Positions 47,073 to 57,869 of a stretch of 64,000 bases of DNA are shown here, piece by piece. The notes beneath the pieces were generated by a model, which was not told where the DNA came from, ran no database searches, and saw only the letters and a program-made list of their open reading frames with translations. The translations under genes and the position numbers were made by a program. This stretch comes from CAVWUA01 sp963758025 (GTDB lineage Bacteria > Planctomycetota > Planctomycetia > Isosphaerales > Isosphaeraceae): contig CAVWUA010000009.1 in the NCBI GenBank assembly GCA_963758025.1, positions 62,001 to 126,000 on the forward strand, written 5' to 3'. Numbering within the stretch: the stretch's first letter is position 1; the number at the start of each line of letters is the position of its first letter.

Positions 47073-48290
47073 TCAACGTGTCGATCGCCAGACCTCGCGC
47101 AACCAACGTTCCCGGCGCTGGACGTGGCGTCGCAGCTCGTCCAGCGGATAATGGTGATCGCGCCATGCACCCCCCGCCGCCAGAGCGTCAACCACATCGA
47201 GCGTCCCATGGCGAACGCGCAGACGAGGGCGCTGATCGGCATCGTAAGCGCATAATACCACCCGACCCGACTCTGAACGCCGGTCAGCCCGACGAACACG
47301 GCGATCGTAAGAACCCCGAGCCCACAAATGACCCGAGCCCACCAGGGGCCGACGAACAGCCCGGCATGCGGTGCGGCGCCGACCCAGAACATCAAAACCG
47401 TGGCCACCAGCGCCGCCCAGACGCGATAGCCAGTCACCGCGAAGAAGTTCTTCTCCAGCCCCCGGATCATTCCCCCCAGCCCGACCTGCCAGCGCACCGA
47501 GATCACCTTCCCCCCCAGCAGGACCCGCGCTCGTCCCCCGGCCGCCTTCAACGACTCGGCCAGCTTCATGTCGTCGTCCACCGAGAGAGCCAGCCGCCCG
47601 AACCCCCCGATCGCCCGGAACGACGTCGCGCGGACGAGGTTGAACGCCCCGATGCCGGCATGGGCGTGGCTGTCCGGGTTCTCCACGTTCCAGAACGGGT
47701 TGGACAGGGCGAAGAGCGTCTGGAACATCGCCAGGAACAGCCGCTCGCCGACCTGCTCGGTCGGTACGTCCGGCGCGACGGAGACGTGATCGAGCCGTTG
47801 CGTCACGGCATACGCGACGGCACGCCGCAAGGCCCCCGGAGCGAACACCACATCGGCATCGGTGAACAGCAGCCAGGGGGCGTCGGTGGCCATCGCCGCC
47901 TCGTGCAAGGCGTGGGTCTTGCCCAGCCAGCCCGGCGGCAGCTCGCGGACATGCACGACCTGGAGCCTCAGGTCCTCGGCGGCAATCCGATCGAGAATCG
48001 CGCCGGTGTCGTCGGTCGAACGGTCATCGACGGCGATCACCCGCAAGCTCGGGTAATCCTGCGCGAGCAACGACCGGACGGCCGCCTCGATCTCGGCCTC
48101 TTCGTTCCGCGCCGCGACGATCACCGCCAGTTCGGGCCAGCCCCCCTCGGGCGGATCGTCGGACTGTTCGATCAGCCGGACGATCTTGTCCCGATGCCGC
48201 CCCGCACGGATCAACTGCGCGATCCAGAAAAGCGGATGCCGTGACGCCCAGTCCCGCCACGACGTTTTCCCAGAGCCTCGCCGCGGTCAT
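47073..48290 (-). CDS. family 2 glycosyltransferase, membrane-associated (frameshifts near 48235 and 47172)
   Basis: GT2 core: 'ELAVIVAARNEEAEIEAAVR' and 'VIAVDDRSTDDTGAILDRIA' (nucleotide-sugar site), 'PWLLFTDADVVFAPGALRRA' with the D-x-D metal ligands, 'SVDDDMKLAESLKAAG' and 'KVISVRWQVGLGGMIRGLEK' (product site). Two or three C-terminal membrane helices follow ('ALVATVLMFWVGAAPHAGLF'). One frame change near 47172 leads to the C-terminus 'ELRRHVQRRERWLREVWRST'; another near 48235 would give an N-terminal helix starting MTAARLWENVV. HpnI-like ceramide- or hopanoid-type transferases look similar. Substrate unknown. Confidence 0.85.
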
Positions 48291-48462
48291 CGTCACGCCT
48301 CGCACCACGTCGCGATTGCCGCCCCTCTCCAGACAGTCTATCCAACCGGACAGGGCCGACGCCCTCACGAAGTCGGTCGTGCGGCCTGGAAATCCGAGAC
48401 CTCACGAGGTCGGACAGTTGGCGAAAACGCCATCATGTTCGCCCCACGAAAGCAGGACCCCG

Positions 48463-48534
48463 ACGATCGTCAAGGCCCGCTACGACGGCCGCATCTTCGT
48501 TCCCGAGGGGCCGGTGAATCTGCCAGTCCTGGAC
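48463..48534 (+). pseudogene. DUF104/AF2212-like antitoxin remnant
   Basis: 'TIVKARYDGRIFVPEGPVNL' resembles the N-terminus of DUF104 antitoxins, which normally start with a short beta strand and go on 'PV-D-L-P-x-G-T-x-V-x-V'. The sequence diverges right after NLPV, has no start codon in frame nearby, and no toxin gene follows. Probably a relic of a toxin-antitoxin pair. Confidence 0.4.
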
Positions 48535-48641
48535 CACCCCCTTGCTACAATTGTCCGAGAGACGAATAATGTGGGGTATCCGTCCACTTCGCGACGCATT
48601 TCTTCTCATCACGTCTCTCTCGAACGAATAGCGAGGAACCG

Positions 48642-50410
48642 ATGAACCCCACATCGACCCCATTCGGTCCTGCGCAAACGCCCGAGGCGTCAACCATCCG
48701 GCGCGGGGGCTGGTCCGCAGGCTCTGGACGAGCAACCCGTTTTATGTCATCAGCGCGGTCCTGGTGCTGCTAGGGTTACGGTCGTCCTTTGAAACGGGGG
48801 CGGTGCATTTTCCGACGTGGGCCTTGCTGCTGGGCCTGGGTGGATACACCCTCTTGCTGGCGTCGGCGGCGTGCGTGCTGGTCCGCATCGGCAACGTCTG
48901 GGATGACGTACGGACGCTCCTGCTCCTGATCGTGCTGGTGTTTCTGACGATCTCGGTGATCTTCGACGACATCCTGACCCGCGACCCGCGCCTCGGAAGC
49001 TTCTGCGATATCGGCGGCTTGCTCTTTGCCATCGTCGTCAGCGAGGGGCTTTTGCTGGGGATGCGGTTCACGCTGCCGATGGTGTACCGGGTGCCCTATT
49101 ACCTGATCCTGGCGCTGTTTTTTCTCTATCCCGTGAGCCTGGGGCCGCTCTGGCGAGAGCCGAGCAACCCGGTCTTGCTCTGGCGTCTATTCGGCTTCTC
49201 GCCGCTGGCGGGGTGTCTCTTCCTGACCCTCGTGCCGGCCATTCGCCGAGGCCCCGCCGCGGTCCGCAAGAGCGGCACCCCCTGGCCCTGGCCGCTGTAT
49301 CCGTGGTCGCTGTTCGCGCTGCTGGCCTTCGGGGTCTGCGTACGGTCGTACTACCTCTGCCTGTCGGTCAACACGTCGGGCGATTCCGGGGGGTACGAAG
49401 GGCTGTTCAGCACGATCTTCGGCCCGTATTTCCTGGTTCCGTTCCTCCTGGCCCTGAACGTGTTGTTGCTGGAAGCGGGGCTTGTGTCGGGTCGTCGGGG
49501 CGTGACCCGTGCCGCGATGCTCGCGCCGGTGGCGTTGCTGATGCTGACGGTCGTCGGACATCATCCCGATGCCGTCTATCAGCGGTTCCTGGGGATGTTC
49601 ACAACGCGGCTGGGAGGGTCGCCGCTGTTCGTGACGCTGCTGATCGTGTCGGTCTTCTACGCCTACGCGGCCACTCGTCGCGCGACGCTTGCTCTGGAGG
49701 GCCTGACGGGCTGCCTGGCGGCGTTCGCGGTCGTGGAACCCTCGACGCTGCACCTGGGCGAACTGGCGCATGCGACGCCGAGCTTCGGGCCGATCCTGGC
49801 GGCGTCGCTGCTGCAATTCTCGCTCGGCGCGTGGCGGCGGGAGATCGGACGCTGCGTGCTGGCGTGTGGCGGATTGATGGTGTCGTCGTGGATCGGCCTG
49901 GAGGGCACCTGGGCGATGCCTTATCGCGGCCCGTTGATCGCCCACGTGGCGCTGGCCGTCGCGTTGGGGATCGGGGCCGTGCGGAGGGACGAATGGGGGG
50001 CCTTTCTTCGGAATTCCTCAATGGTTGCGCTGATTATGATGAGCTATCTCGCCCTGGTCGGCGGGCCGGGCATCCCACTGGATCGGGTGCCGCTCGTCCG
50101 GTTCGCGTACCCGCCGCTGGCGGTCGTCGTGGCCCTGGCGTACGGGGCCTGGCTCCGCGACCGTTTGTCGCTGATTGTCTCGGCCCTGATCGCGGGGGGC
50201 TGGGTAACGGCTGGCGGTTGGGAGGTTTATGACGCCTTGCGACAGCGGTTCATCGGCCTGAACCAGATCGCCTGGGGATTGCTCTCGTTCGTCCTCGCGC
50301 TGGCGATCAGCCTGACGAAGGCCGGCGTACCGCAGCGCTGGGTGAGACACCATTGGGAACGGCTGGAGCGTCACGGAGACTCGCCGCCGATTCCCCCGGA
50401 ACTCTCGTGA
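48642..50410 (+). CDS. large polytopic membrane protein (frameshifted near 48705)
   Basis: ATG at 48642 begins 'MNPTSTPFGPAQTPEAS'; one base is then wrong near 48705, after which 'LWTSNPFYVISAVLVLLGL' and about 13 further hydrophobic segments follow, giving roughly 585 aa. 'NPFYVISA-LVL-GL' is, in my memory, typical of planctomycete multi-pass proteins. No transporter or enzyme motif is visible. The C-terminus is a soluble, charged 30-residue tail. Confidence 0.75.
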
Positions 50411-50433
50411 GGCCAACGAATCGCGGTGAAGCG

Positions 50434-50461
50434 TTGCGTCATCGGTTCAGTAGAGTATGCT
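50434..50461 (+). promoter_or_regulatory. possible promoter of the nuclease/ATPase operon
   Basis: TTGCGT (50434-50439), 16-nt spacer, TATGCT (50456-50461), ending about 58 bases before the DUF559-type gene. Moderate matches only. Confidence 0.4.
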
Positions 50462-50519
50462 GTTATGGATGGACTCGCGCACATCCGTTCCCGATGCCGA
50501 ACGAACCTTGAGGCCCCCG

Positions 50520-51794
50520 ATGCCCACCGCCACCAGGACCGACCTGGCCGCCGGGCTGGACCGTCACGAGCAGCGCCGACGGGCCGGCTTGCCGACGGTC
50601 TCCGCTCTGGCCGGACCGATCGGTCTGGGGCTACAAGAGTTACGTCACTGGACCGAGAGCCGGAGCCGAACCCTGGCGACGGCGAACGACCCCCGGCCCG
50701 ACGCGCTCGCCGCGTCCTGGGTGGATCGGCTGGCCGAGGCGCGGGACCTCGCTCACGACGCCAGAGCCTGGCTCGCGCGGCGGTCGGGCGAATCGGCCGC
50801 GCGGGTGGAACGGATGACCCCGTTCGAGCTGGGGATGTTCCTCGACCGGGCCTTGCCGCTGGCGACCGTCCGCGACGACGAGGCGGTCGGCCGCTGGCTT
50901 TTGGAACGCGCAGCGCGCGGCGAATCCCTGGCGAGGCCGGGCCTGGTCCCGGAACTGGCCGAGGTTCTCGCCCGGCATGACCCGCACCGAGCCACCGAGC
51001 GGGTGGTCGCCGCCTTGCAGGCGCTGATCCCGGAGGACGAGGGGCCGGTTTTGATTTTGATGCTGACCTGCCGGGAGGATCGCCCCGAAACGGCCTGGAT
51101 TGAGACGGCCGCGCGGTCCCTGGCGGGGCTGGCCGAGGTCCAGCCCCGGCTGACGCTGGCCCTCGCGCTGCCGACGGACGCGCTCGATGCCTACGAACGA
51201 GAGGCCCCCGATTCGCGCGCCAGGGTCCTGATCCATGAGGGGCGGCTCCACGTGCCGAGCCTCGATGGCGCGGAGGTCGGCCAGCGGCTGGCCGAGACGC
51301 CGCCGGAACTGGCCCGTTCGGTCGAACGGCTGGTCGCCGACGGTGCCTCGGACGAGCTTGTGGAACTCTTCCAGGAGGCGGCCCGCGCGACCGAGCAACC
51401 CGAACCGGACGACCGCGCCCGCAGCGAGGCGGAACGGTTCCTCTTCGAGCGGCTCGAATCGCTCCCCGGGACCGCCGGCCTGTTTGAGCTGAACGGCACG
51501 CTCGACGTGCGGTTCGGCCCCTCGCGGCCTCTGGAGGTCGATCTGCTGGCCCGCGCGCTCAGACTGGCGATCGAGATCGACGGACACTACCATTTCCAGG
51601 ACCTCGACGCCTACCGGCGCGACCGCCGTAAGGATTTCGAGCTGCAACGCCAGGGGTTCCTGGTCCTGCGGTTCCTGGCCGACGACGTGGTCGAACGCCT
51701 CGAAGAGATCCTGGACACGATCATGACGGCAACCGCTCTCCGAGACGGTCACGCCCAACCGGGAGGACGCGATAACGATGTCAACTCAGTCTGA
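50520..51794 (+). CDS. protein with C-terminal DUF559/VSR-like nuclease domain
   Basis: 424 aa. The N-terminal two-thirds is helical and unrecognised ('RTDLAAGLDRHEQRRRAGLP', 'FELGMFLDRALPLATVRDDE'). The last 120 residues have 'AERFLFERLESLPGTAGLFE', 'LEVDLLARALRLAIEIDGHY', 'HFQDLDAYRRDRRKDFELQR' and 'GFLVLRFLADDVVERLEEIL', the DUF559 pattern of the PD-(D/E)xK/VSR-like endonuclease superfamily: acidic residue, E-I-D-G-x-x-H, and the R-D-R-R-K-D helix. The ATPase operon follows; the next ATG overlaps this stop by 17 bases. Nuclease activity is inferred from fold and from the DUF559 core only. Confidence 0.78.
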   Translation: MPTATRTDLAAGLDRHEQRRRAGLPTVSALAGPIGLGLQELRHWTESRSRTLATANDPRPDALAASWVDRLAEARDLAHDARAWLARRSGESAARVERMTPFELGMFLDRALPLATVRDDEAVGRWLLERAARGESLARPGLVPELAEVLARHDPHRATERVVAALQALIPEDEGPVLILMLTCREDRPETAWIETAARSLAGLAEVQPRLTLALALPTDALDAYEREAPDSRARVLIHEGRLHVPSLDGAEVGQRLAETPPELARSVERLVADGASDELVELFQEAARATEQPEPDDRARSEAERFLFERLESLPGTAGLFELNGTLDVRFGPSRPLEVDLLARALRLAIEIDGHYHFQDLDAYRRDRRKDFELQRQGFLVLRFLADDVVERLEEILDTIMTATALRDGHAQPGGRDNDVNSV

Positions 51795-52218
51795 AGTCTC
51801 CGCGGTCGATCAACTCGTTCTGGCGCGGCTGCTCGTCGGCGGCGAGAAGGGGGCGACCTTCTCGCAGATCCAGAAGGACCTTACCCCCTTGCTCGAACAC
51901 CGCTGGGCCGGCGGAGCACTGACGGAACGACTCGACCAGACGCTCGATCGCCTGGAAGCGGCCGGACTTGTCTCGCGGGTGCGCAAGGGCAAGACCAATC
52001 GCGGCACGCTGACCACCGAAGGACGCCGGGAGAGCCTGCAATCACTGGGGCTGGGACAACTGCCGCCGAAGACAACATGGTCTCAGCTCAAGAAGAAGTA
52101 TCTCCCCGCCCGGGCACTGGGCCTGCACACCCCCAGGGCCGAGGAGGCCAAGCGCCTCGGCACCGACAACGGATTCAAGGGTGCCTTGATCAAATCACAA
52201 TATGATCTCAAATATTGA
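51778..52218 (+). CDS. winged-helix-like DNA-binding protein
   Basis: 146 aa: 'VDQLVLARLLVGGEKGATFS', 'QIQKDLTPLLEHRWAGGALT', 'ERLDQTLDRLEAAGLVSRVR' and 'KGKTNRGTLTTEGRRESLQS' give the helix-turn-helix-wing order of MarR/PadR-like folds (a recognition helix, then a basic wing KGKTNRGTL). The rest is charged. It overlaps the previous gene by 17 bases. The next ORF begins 17 bases before this stop with no ribosome site, so the two may originally be one protein. Confidence 0.65.
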   Translation: MSTQSEVSAVDQLVLARLLVGGEKGATFSQIQKDLTPLLEHRWAGGALTERLDQTLDRLEAAGLVSRVRKGKTNRGTLTTEGRRESLQSLGLGQLPPKTTWSQLKKKYLPARALGLHTPRAEEAKRLGTDNGFKGALIKSQYDLKY

Positions 52219-52903
52219 CGATTACCCCACCCTGGACAACGCTCTCGACGCCCTGGCGTGGAACCTCATGGGGATCGACTCCGACGAGAAGTTAAGCGTC
52301 CGGGCCGTCCGCGCCGCCTTGATCAACCGGGCGCTCGGTGATGGGCACGAGGCCGACCCGAAGAAAGGGATCAACAAGCTGCTGGCGAAGAAGGTCGGGC
52401 GCGTCGTCAGGGCAAGGACGAGCTGCGAGAGGCCGCCATTCGCCACTGGATCGACCGGGAATCGCCCGCGACGGACGCACCGCTACCAGCCCGCCGCGAC
52501 GGCGACGCCCGGCGCGGTGGCCGAGCCGGTGTCGCACGATCGGCCCGCGCCCGCGCCGGAACCCAGGAAGCCGACGCCGGAGACGATCCGCCTGTTCCCC
52601 ACGCCCGAACCGCTCGACCTGGCAACGTTCGCCCGTCGCGTGCTGGAGGCGGCGCGGAACAGCCCGACCGGCCGGTTCGGCGACAACAAGGTCTTCATCT
52701 CGCACGTCTGGCGGAACCTGCAAGACGACCCGGCGTTCGCCGAGATGGCCCTGCCGACCTTCAAGCAACGGCTCGCCGAGGCGAACAACGCCCGCCTGCT
52801 CGACCTGAGCCGGGCCGACCTGGTCGAGGCGATGGACCCCGAGGACGTCCGCCTCTCCGAAGTCCCGTACCTCGGTGCCACCTTCCACTTTGTCCGCATC
52901 TGA
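52202..52903 (+). CDS. accessory protein of the ATPase operon (two compensating frameshifts)
   Basis: 'DDYPTLDNALDALAWNLMGI', 'KLSVRAVRAALINRALGDGH' opens it, and 'LDLATFARRVLEAARNSPTG', 'FGDNKVFISHVWRNLQDDPA' and 'FKQRLAEANNARLLDLSRAD' close it; the latter resembles a winged-helix/DNA-binding C-terminal module. Between about 52395 and 52490 the given frame is poor, while the alternative frame gives 'GKDELREAAIRHWIDRESPA', so two indels cancel each other. The start lacks a ribosome site. Its C-terminal fold looks like the regulatory modules of defence or plasmid operons, which is inference. Confidence 0.6.
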   Translation: MISNIDDYPTLDNALDALAWNLMGIDSDEKLSVRAVRAALINRALGDGHEADPKKGINKLLAKKVGRVVRARTSCERPPFATGSTGNRPRRTHRYQPAATATPGAVAEPVSHDRPAPAPEPRKPTPETIRLFPTPEPLDLATFARRVLEAARNSPTGRFGDNKVFISHVWRNLQDDPAFAEMALPTFKQRLAEANNARLLDLSRADLVEAMDPEDVRLSEVPYLGATFHFVRI

Positions 52904-52920
52904 GCGCGAGGTTTCCTCCA

Positions 52921-55900
52921 ATGTCCTCCATGACCCCACCCAATGCGACCCAGCCCTCCCGGCCGACGCCCCCGGCGCGGAACAACCCCGCGACCGATCC
53001 CCGCATCCGGGCCTTCTGCTCGCCCGAGCACCCGGAGGTCTTCCACGCCGTCGCCTACCGCAACGACATCTGGAAGCGCGACCCGTTCGACGTGGAGAGC
53101 ATCCACGAGGAGGCCCGCGAGACCTTCCAGCGGCTCGTGAACCAGGCCTCGAACCCCTCGGGCCTCTCCTCCGGCCGCATTCTATTTCTGGAGGGTGAGG
53201 CCGGCAGCGGCAAGACCCACCTGATGCGCGCCTTCCGCAACTGGGTCCACTCGCACCGCAAGGGTTACTGCGGCTACATGCAGATGACCTCGTCCACGAA
53301 ACATTATGGCCATTATGTGCTCAATAATCTCATCGACTCGCTCGATCAGCCGTATTACGAGCCGGAGGGAGAAACCTCGGCCCTGATTCGGATCTCGACC
53401 GCGATCGCCGAAAGCTGCCACAACATCCCGTTCGACCGTCTGGAGCAGATCCGCGGCGGCGAGCTGGATCACGGCTGCCTGTCGAAGCTGATCGACGCCC
53501 TGGCCGATCAGATCGTCATGGACGACCGGTTCAACAATATCGACATCGACCTGATCCGCGCCTTGCTGTACCTCCAGAGCAATGACCCGCGGATCAAGAG
53601 CCGCGTGCTCAAGTACCTGCGCTGTGAGGATCTTTCCGACCACGACCGCCGCCTCCTCGGCGGCACGGTGCCGCGCAACTACTGACGATGCGCCCCAGCG
53701 TGTCGTGCGGTGCTTCGGAGAATTGATGGCGGCCCTGGAATCGGTGCCGCTGGTCATCTGCGTCGATCAACTTGAAGATATCTACAACCAGGATGAGGCT
53801 GAGGTCCGGTTCCGTCGCGCGATGGCGACCGTGTGCGAGATCGTGAGCCATGTACCGACAGCCATCGTCGTGATTTCCTGCCTGGAGCAGTATTACGATA
53901 AGCTCAAACACGCCCTGACGAAGTCGATCCAGGACCGGATTGAACACGATCCCGCGCCCATCACATTGAAAGCGAACCGGGAACAAGAGGAAATTGCTGA
54001 ACTCGTCGCAAAGCGATTGGATTATCTATACGAATCACTTCATGAGACGGTCGAGGATGACCAACCGACGTTTCCCTTCCCTCTGGAGGTGCTCAAACGC
54101 TGGGCGGGAATGCGAACACGTGATGTCTTGACGAGATGCCACGAGTACCGCGAACAATGCATCGCCGCTCGGAAACTGCTACAGTTCGAAGGAATCGAGT
54201 CGCCATCGGTGCCACTCCAAGCAGAACCCGACATCACTCATCTCGAACAAGCCTGGAACGACTTCCGCTCCGCCTTCTCGCCTGACATTCCCGCCAACGA
54301 TGAGGAACTGGCGGAATTGCTGGCGGAGTCGATTCAGGATTGCTCGAACGAGCTGGATTGCGGCCCCTGGTTCGAGACCGAGGTGGACGACGGGATGATT
54401 ACCGTCGAGTGCCACGTCACCGACGACCTGGAGGAACGGCTTCTGGTCGGCGTCTGCAACAAGTCCGCGCAGGGGGGCGGGCTGGGGAAGCAGGTGAGCA
54501 AGGTCACGGAACGCGGGGGAGAACCTGCCGCCGGTGACGCCGGTGGTCGTCCGCTCGACGACGTTTCCGAGCAATCCCACCACGGCCATCGCCCGGCAAC
54601 TGGGGGAGCTGATCACCCATGGGGGCCGCCGCACGGTGGTCGAGGACTCGGACTGGCGGGTCATGCTCGCCATGCGGCAGTTCCGCCGCGAACACCAGGA
54701 CGACGCGGCCTTCGACACCTGGCTCCAGCAGACGCGCCCGCTGAGCAACCTGAAGTCGCTCGGGATGATCCTGAACCTCGATCACCTGATGACCGTCCGC
54801 ATCGAGCGGACCGAGGTGCCGGAGGAGCCGACGCCGGTTCCAACCTCCAAAGAACCCCATATCGATAAACCCAAGGTCATTGGAGAAGTACTCAACGAAT
54901 CGGGACCGATCCTGGTGGGCAAGACCGACGACCGGGCACAGGAGCCGGTCGAGTTGAGCACGGACGAGCTGACCCGCCACGCCGCGTTTCTCGGGAGTAC
55001 GGGCAGCGGCAAGACGACCGTGGCCCTGAACGTCGTCGAGCAGCTCCTGCTCCAAGGCATCCCCGCCTTGCTGGTCGATCGGAAAGGGGACCTCTGCGGC
55101 TACGCCCGGCCGGAGTTCTGGTCGCGCCCGCTGGACGACCCGGCGCGGGAGGCCCGCCGCGCCCGGCTGCGCGACGCGGTGGATATCGCCCTCTACACGC
55201 CGGGCAATCCCCACGGCCGCCCGCTGTCGATCACGATCGCCCCGCCCGGCCTGAGCACGCTCGGCTACCTGGAGCGCGGCCAGGTGGCGAAATACTCCGC
55301 CGCCGCGCTCGGCGGGATGATGAACTACGGCATGAAGACGACCGACCAGGCCCGCCAGGTCGTGCTGGCCAAGGCCATCGAGACGCTCGCGCAGAGCCCG
55401 CCGGACCACCCCGTGACGCTGGAAGAATTGATCAAACATATCGGAGAGAAAGACGCAGGACTCATCAGCCAAATCGGGTATCTTGATACCAAAAACATGG
55501 ATAAGCTCGTGCAGGACCTGGAAGTGCTGCGGCTGAGTCGCGGGGAATTGCTCTCGGCGCGGGGGGAACCGCTCGACGCCGAGGCCCTGCTGGGGCTGGG
55601 GACGCATCGCACGCCGGGCAAGACCCGCCTGAGCATCATCAGCACCAAGTTCCTTGGGGGCACTCAGGACGTGCAGTTCTGGGTCTCGCAACTGCTGGTC
55701 GAACTGGCGCACTGGGCCAACCGCCAGCCGTCGAAGTCGTTGCAGGCCGTCTTGCTGTTCGACGAGGCGGACCAGTACCTGCCCGCGATGCGACAGCCAC
55801 CGACGAAGGAGCCGATGGAGAACCTGCTCAAGCGGGCGCGCTCGGCGGGGATCGGCCTGTTCCTGGCCTCGCAAAGCCCCGGTGACTTTGATTACAAGTG

Positions 55901-56163
55901 CCGCGACAACATCCGCACGTGGTTCGTCGGCAAGATCAAGGAGGACACCTCGGTAAACAAGCTCAAGCCGATGTTCAGCGAATCCCGCCTGGATGTCGCG
56001 AAGAAGCTCCCGACGCAGGAAATCGGCCAGTTCCACGTGCTGCGCGACGGTTCGGTCACGCGCCTGAAGGCCACCCGTTCCCTCCTGAACACCGAGCAAC
56101 TCCCCGAGGACGAGATTCTCGCCCTGGCCGGAGGCTCGCGCGGAGGAACCCGCCGCGCCCTGA
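52921..56163 (+). CDS. dual-ATPase protein: N-terminal AAA-type NTPase fused to C-terminal HerA/VirB4-like ATPase (frameshifted near 53685 and 54512)
   Basis: About 1080 aa when joined. The N-terminal NTPase has 'GRILFLEGEAGSGKTHLMRA' (Walker A), 'VPLVICVDQLEDIYNQDEAE' (Walker B), then 'TAIVVISCLEQYYDKLKHAL', an STAND/AAA-like sensor region. The C-terminal ATPase has 'RHAAFLGSTGSGKTTVALNV' (Walker A), 'ALLVDRKGDLCGYARPEFWS', 'LQAVLLFDEADQYLPAMRQP' (Walker B) and 'AGIGLFLASQSPGDFDYKCR', the HerA/FtsK-like pattern. Indels lie near 53685 and 54512. The C-terminus is uncertain: one more indel would give 'LAGGSRAEEPAAP' and a stop at 56161-56163; otherwise the frame runs into the repeats. Confidence 0.78.
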
Positions 56164-56204
56164 AAGAAATGAATACGGATAGAAGTGACGCGGTTGGCAG
56201 ATAT

Positions 56205-57868
56205 CCCTTTTGTTCTCACGCTCCGCGCGGGACGTGGCCCCCGCTCCTGCGCCGGACGTGGCTCCGCGACGGCCAACGCAACGTCAAGATCAATCCAGCC
56301 CCGGCAGGGGCGACAGTCCCGCCGAGGATGCACTGTCGCCCCTGCCGGGGCTGGGAAGACGCGGAATGACGCATTCCCGGGGCTCACGCCCCGGGCTATG
56401 GACTACCGCCCCTCCGGGGCGAAGAGGGGGATCATCCCGAGCATGGAAACGAGAATCCTCAACTGCGTCACTTCTACGCAAGTAATTTGTTCTCACGCTT
56501 CGCGCCGGACATGGCTCCCGCTCCGCGCCGGACGTGGCCCCCGCTCCGCGCCGGACGTGGCTCACGCTCCGCGCCGGACGTGGCCCACGCTTCGCCCCGG
56601 ACGTGGCACTCCGCTTCGCCCCGGAGGGGCGGCGGTACATAGCCAGGGGCGTCAGCCCCTGGACGGCCAACGCAACGTCAAGAAATCCAGCCCCGGCAGG
56701 GGCGACAGTCCCGCCGAGGACACACTGTCGCCCCTGCCGGGGCTGGGAAGACGCGGGATGACGCATTCCCGGGGCTCACGCCCCGGGCTATGGACTACCG
56801 CCCCTCCGGGGCGAAGAGGGGGATCATCCCGAGCATGGAAACGAGAATCTTCAACTGCGTCACTTCTACGTCAAGTAATTTGTTCTCACGCTCCGCGCCG
56901 GACATGGCCCCCGCTCCGCGCCGGACATGGCCCCCGCTCGCCCGGACATGGCCCCCGCTCCGCGCCGGACGTGGCTCACGCTCCGCGCCGGACGTGGCTC
57001 ACGCTCGCGCCGGACGTGGCCCCCTCTCTTCGCCCCGGAGGGGCGGCGGTACATAGCCAGGGGCGTCAGCCCCTGGACGGCCAACGCAACGTCCAGAAAT
57101 CAATCCAGCCCCGGCAGGGGCGACAGTCCCGCCGAGGACGCACTGTCGCCCCTGCCGGGGCTGGGAAGACGCGGAATGACGCATTCCCGGGGCTCACGCC
57201 CCGGGCTATGGACTACCGCCCCTCCGGGGCGAAGAGGGGGATCATCCCGAGCATGGAAACGAGAATCTTCAACTGCGTCACTTCTACGTCAAGTAATTTG
57301 TTCTCACGCTCCGCGCTGGACATAGCCCCCGCTTCGCGCCGGACGTGGCCCCCGCTCCGCGCCGGACGTGGCTCACGCTCCGCGCCGGACGTGGCTCACG
57401 CTTCGCCCCGGACGTGGCAACTCCGCTTCGCCCCGGAGGGGCGGCGGTACATAGCCAGGGGCGTCAGCCCCTGGACGGCCAACGCAACGTCAAGAAATCC
57501 AGCCCCGGCAGGGGCGACAGTCCCGCCGAGGACGCCCTGCCGCCCCTGCCGGGGCTGGGAAGACGCGGGATGATCGCATTCCCGGGGCTCACGCCCCGGG
57601 CTATGGACTACCGCCCCTCCGGGGCGAAGAGGGGGCCACGGCCAACGCGAAGAGGGGGCCACGGCCAACGCGGAGCGGGAGCCACGGCCAGCGCGGAGCG
57701 GGAGAACAAAGGGGACATCTGCCAACGGCGTTACTTCTACAAGTAATTTGTTCTCACACTCCGCGCCGGACATGGCCCCCGCTTCGCTCCTCCGGGGCGA
57801 GGAGGGGGATCATCCCGAGCATGGAAACGAGAATCTTCAACTGCGTCGCTTCTACAAGTAAGTGACTT
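56205..57868. repeat. nested tandem repeat array
   Basis: Four complete units plus a partial fifth begin at about 56208, 56488, 56879, 57297 and 57747 (period 280-450 bp). Each holds short GCGCCGGACGTGGC-type 19-20-bp repeats in varying number (fewest in the first unit), a CCAGGGGCGTCAGCCCCTGG palindrome, a 60-nt hairpin around AGCCCCGGCAGGGGCGACAG, the palindrome CCCGGGGCTCACGCCCCGGG, a CGCCCCTCCGGGGCG element, and a unique linker with GCATGGAAACGAGAATC. All six frames are open over long stretches, a base-composition artefact. Not CRISPR: no equal spacers. Confidence 0.9.
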
Positions 57869-57869
57869 C

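Noticed and set aside
54504..56387. Minus-strand ORF (627 codons) opposite the dual ATPase
   Set aside because: Antisense shadow with low-complexity composition; ATPase motifs on the plus strand are decisive.
56185..57573. 462-codon plus-strand ORF through the repeat array
   Set aside because: Reads repeated palindromes in frame; no start signal, all frames are open there, and period shifts change frame.
56205..57868. CRISPR-like array
   Set aside because: Short repeats are adjacent without equal-length spacers, and no cas genes are near.
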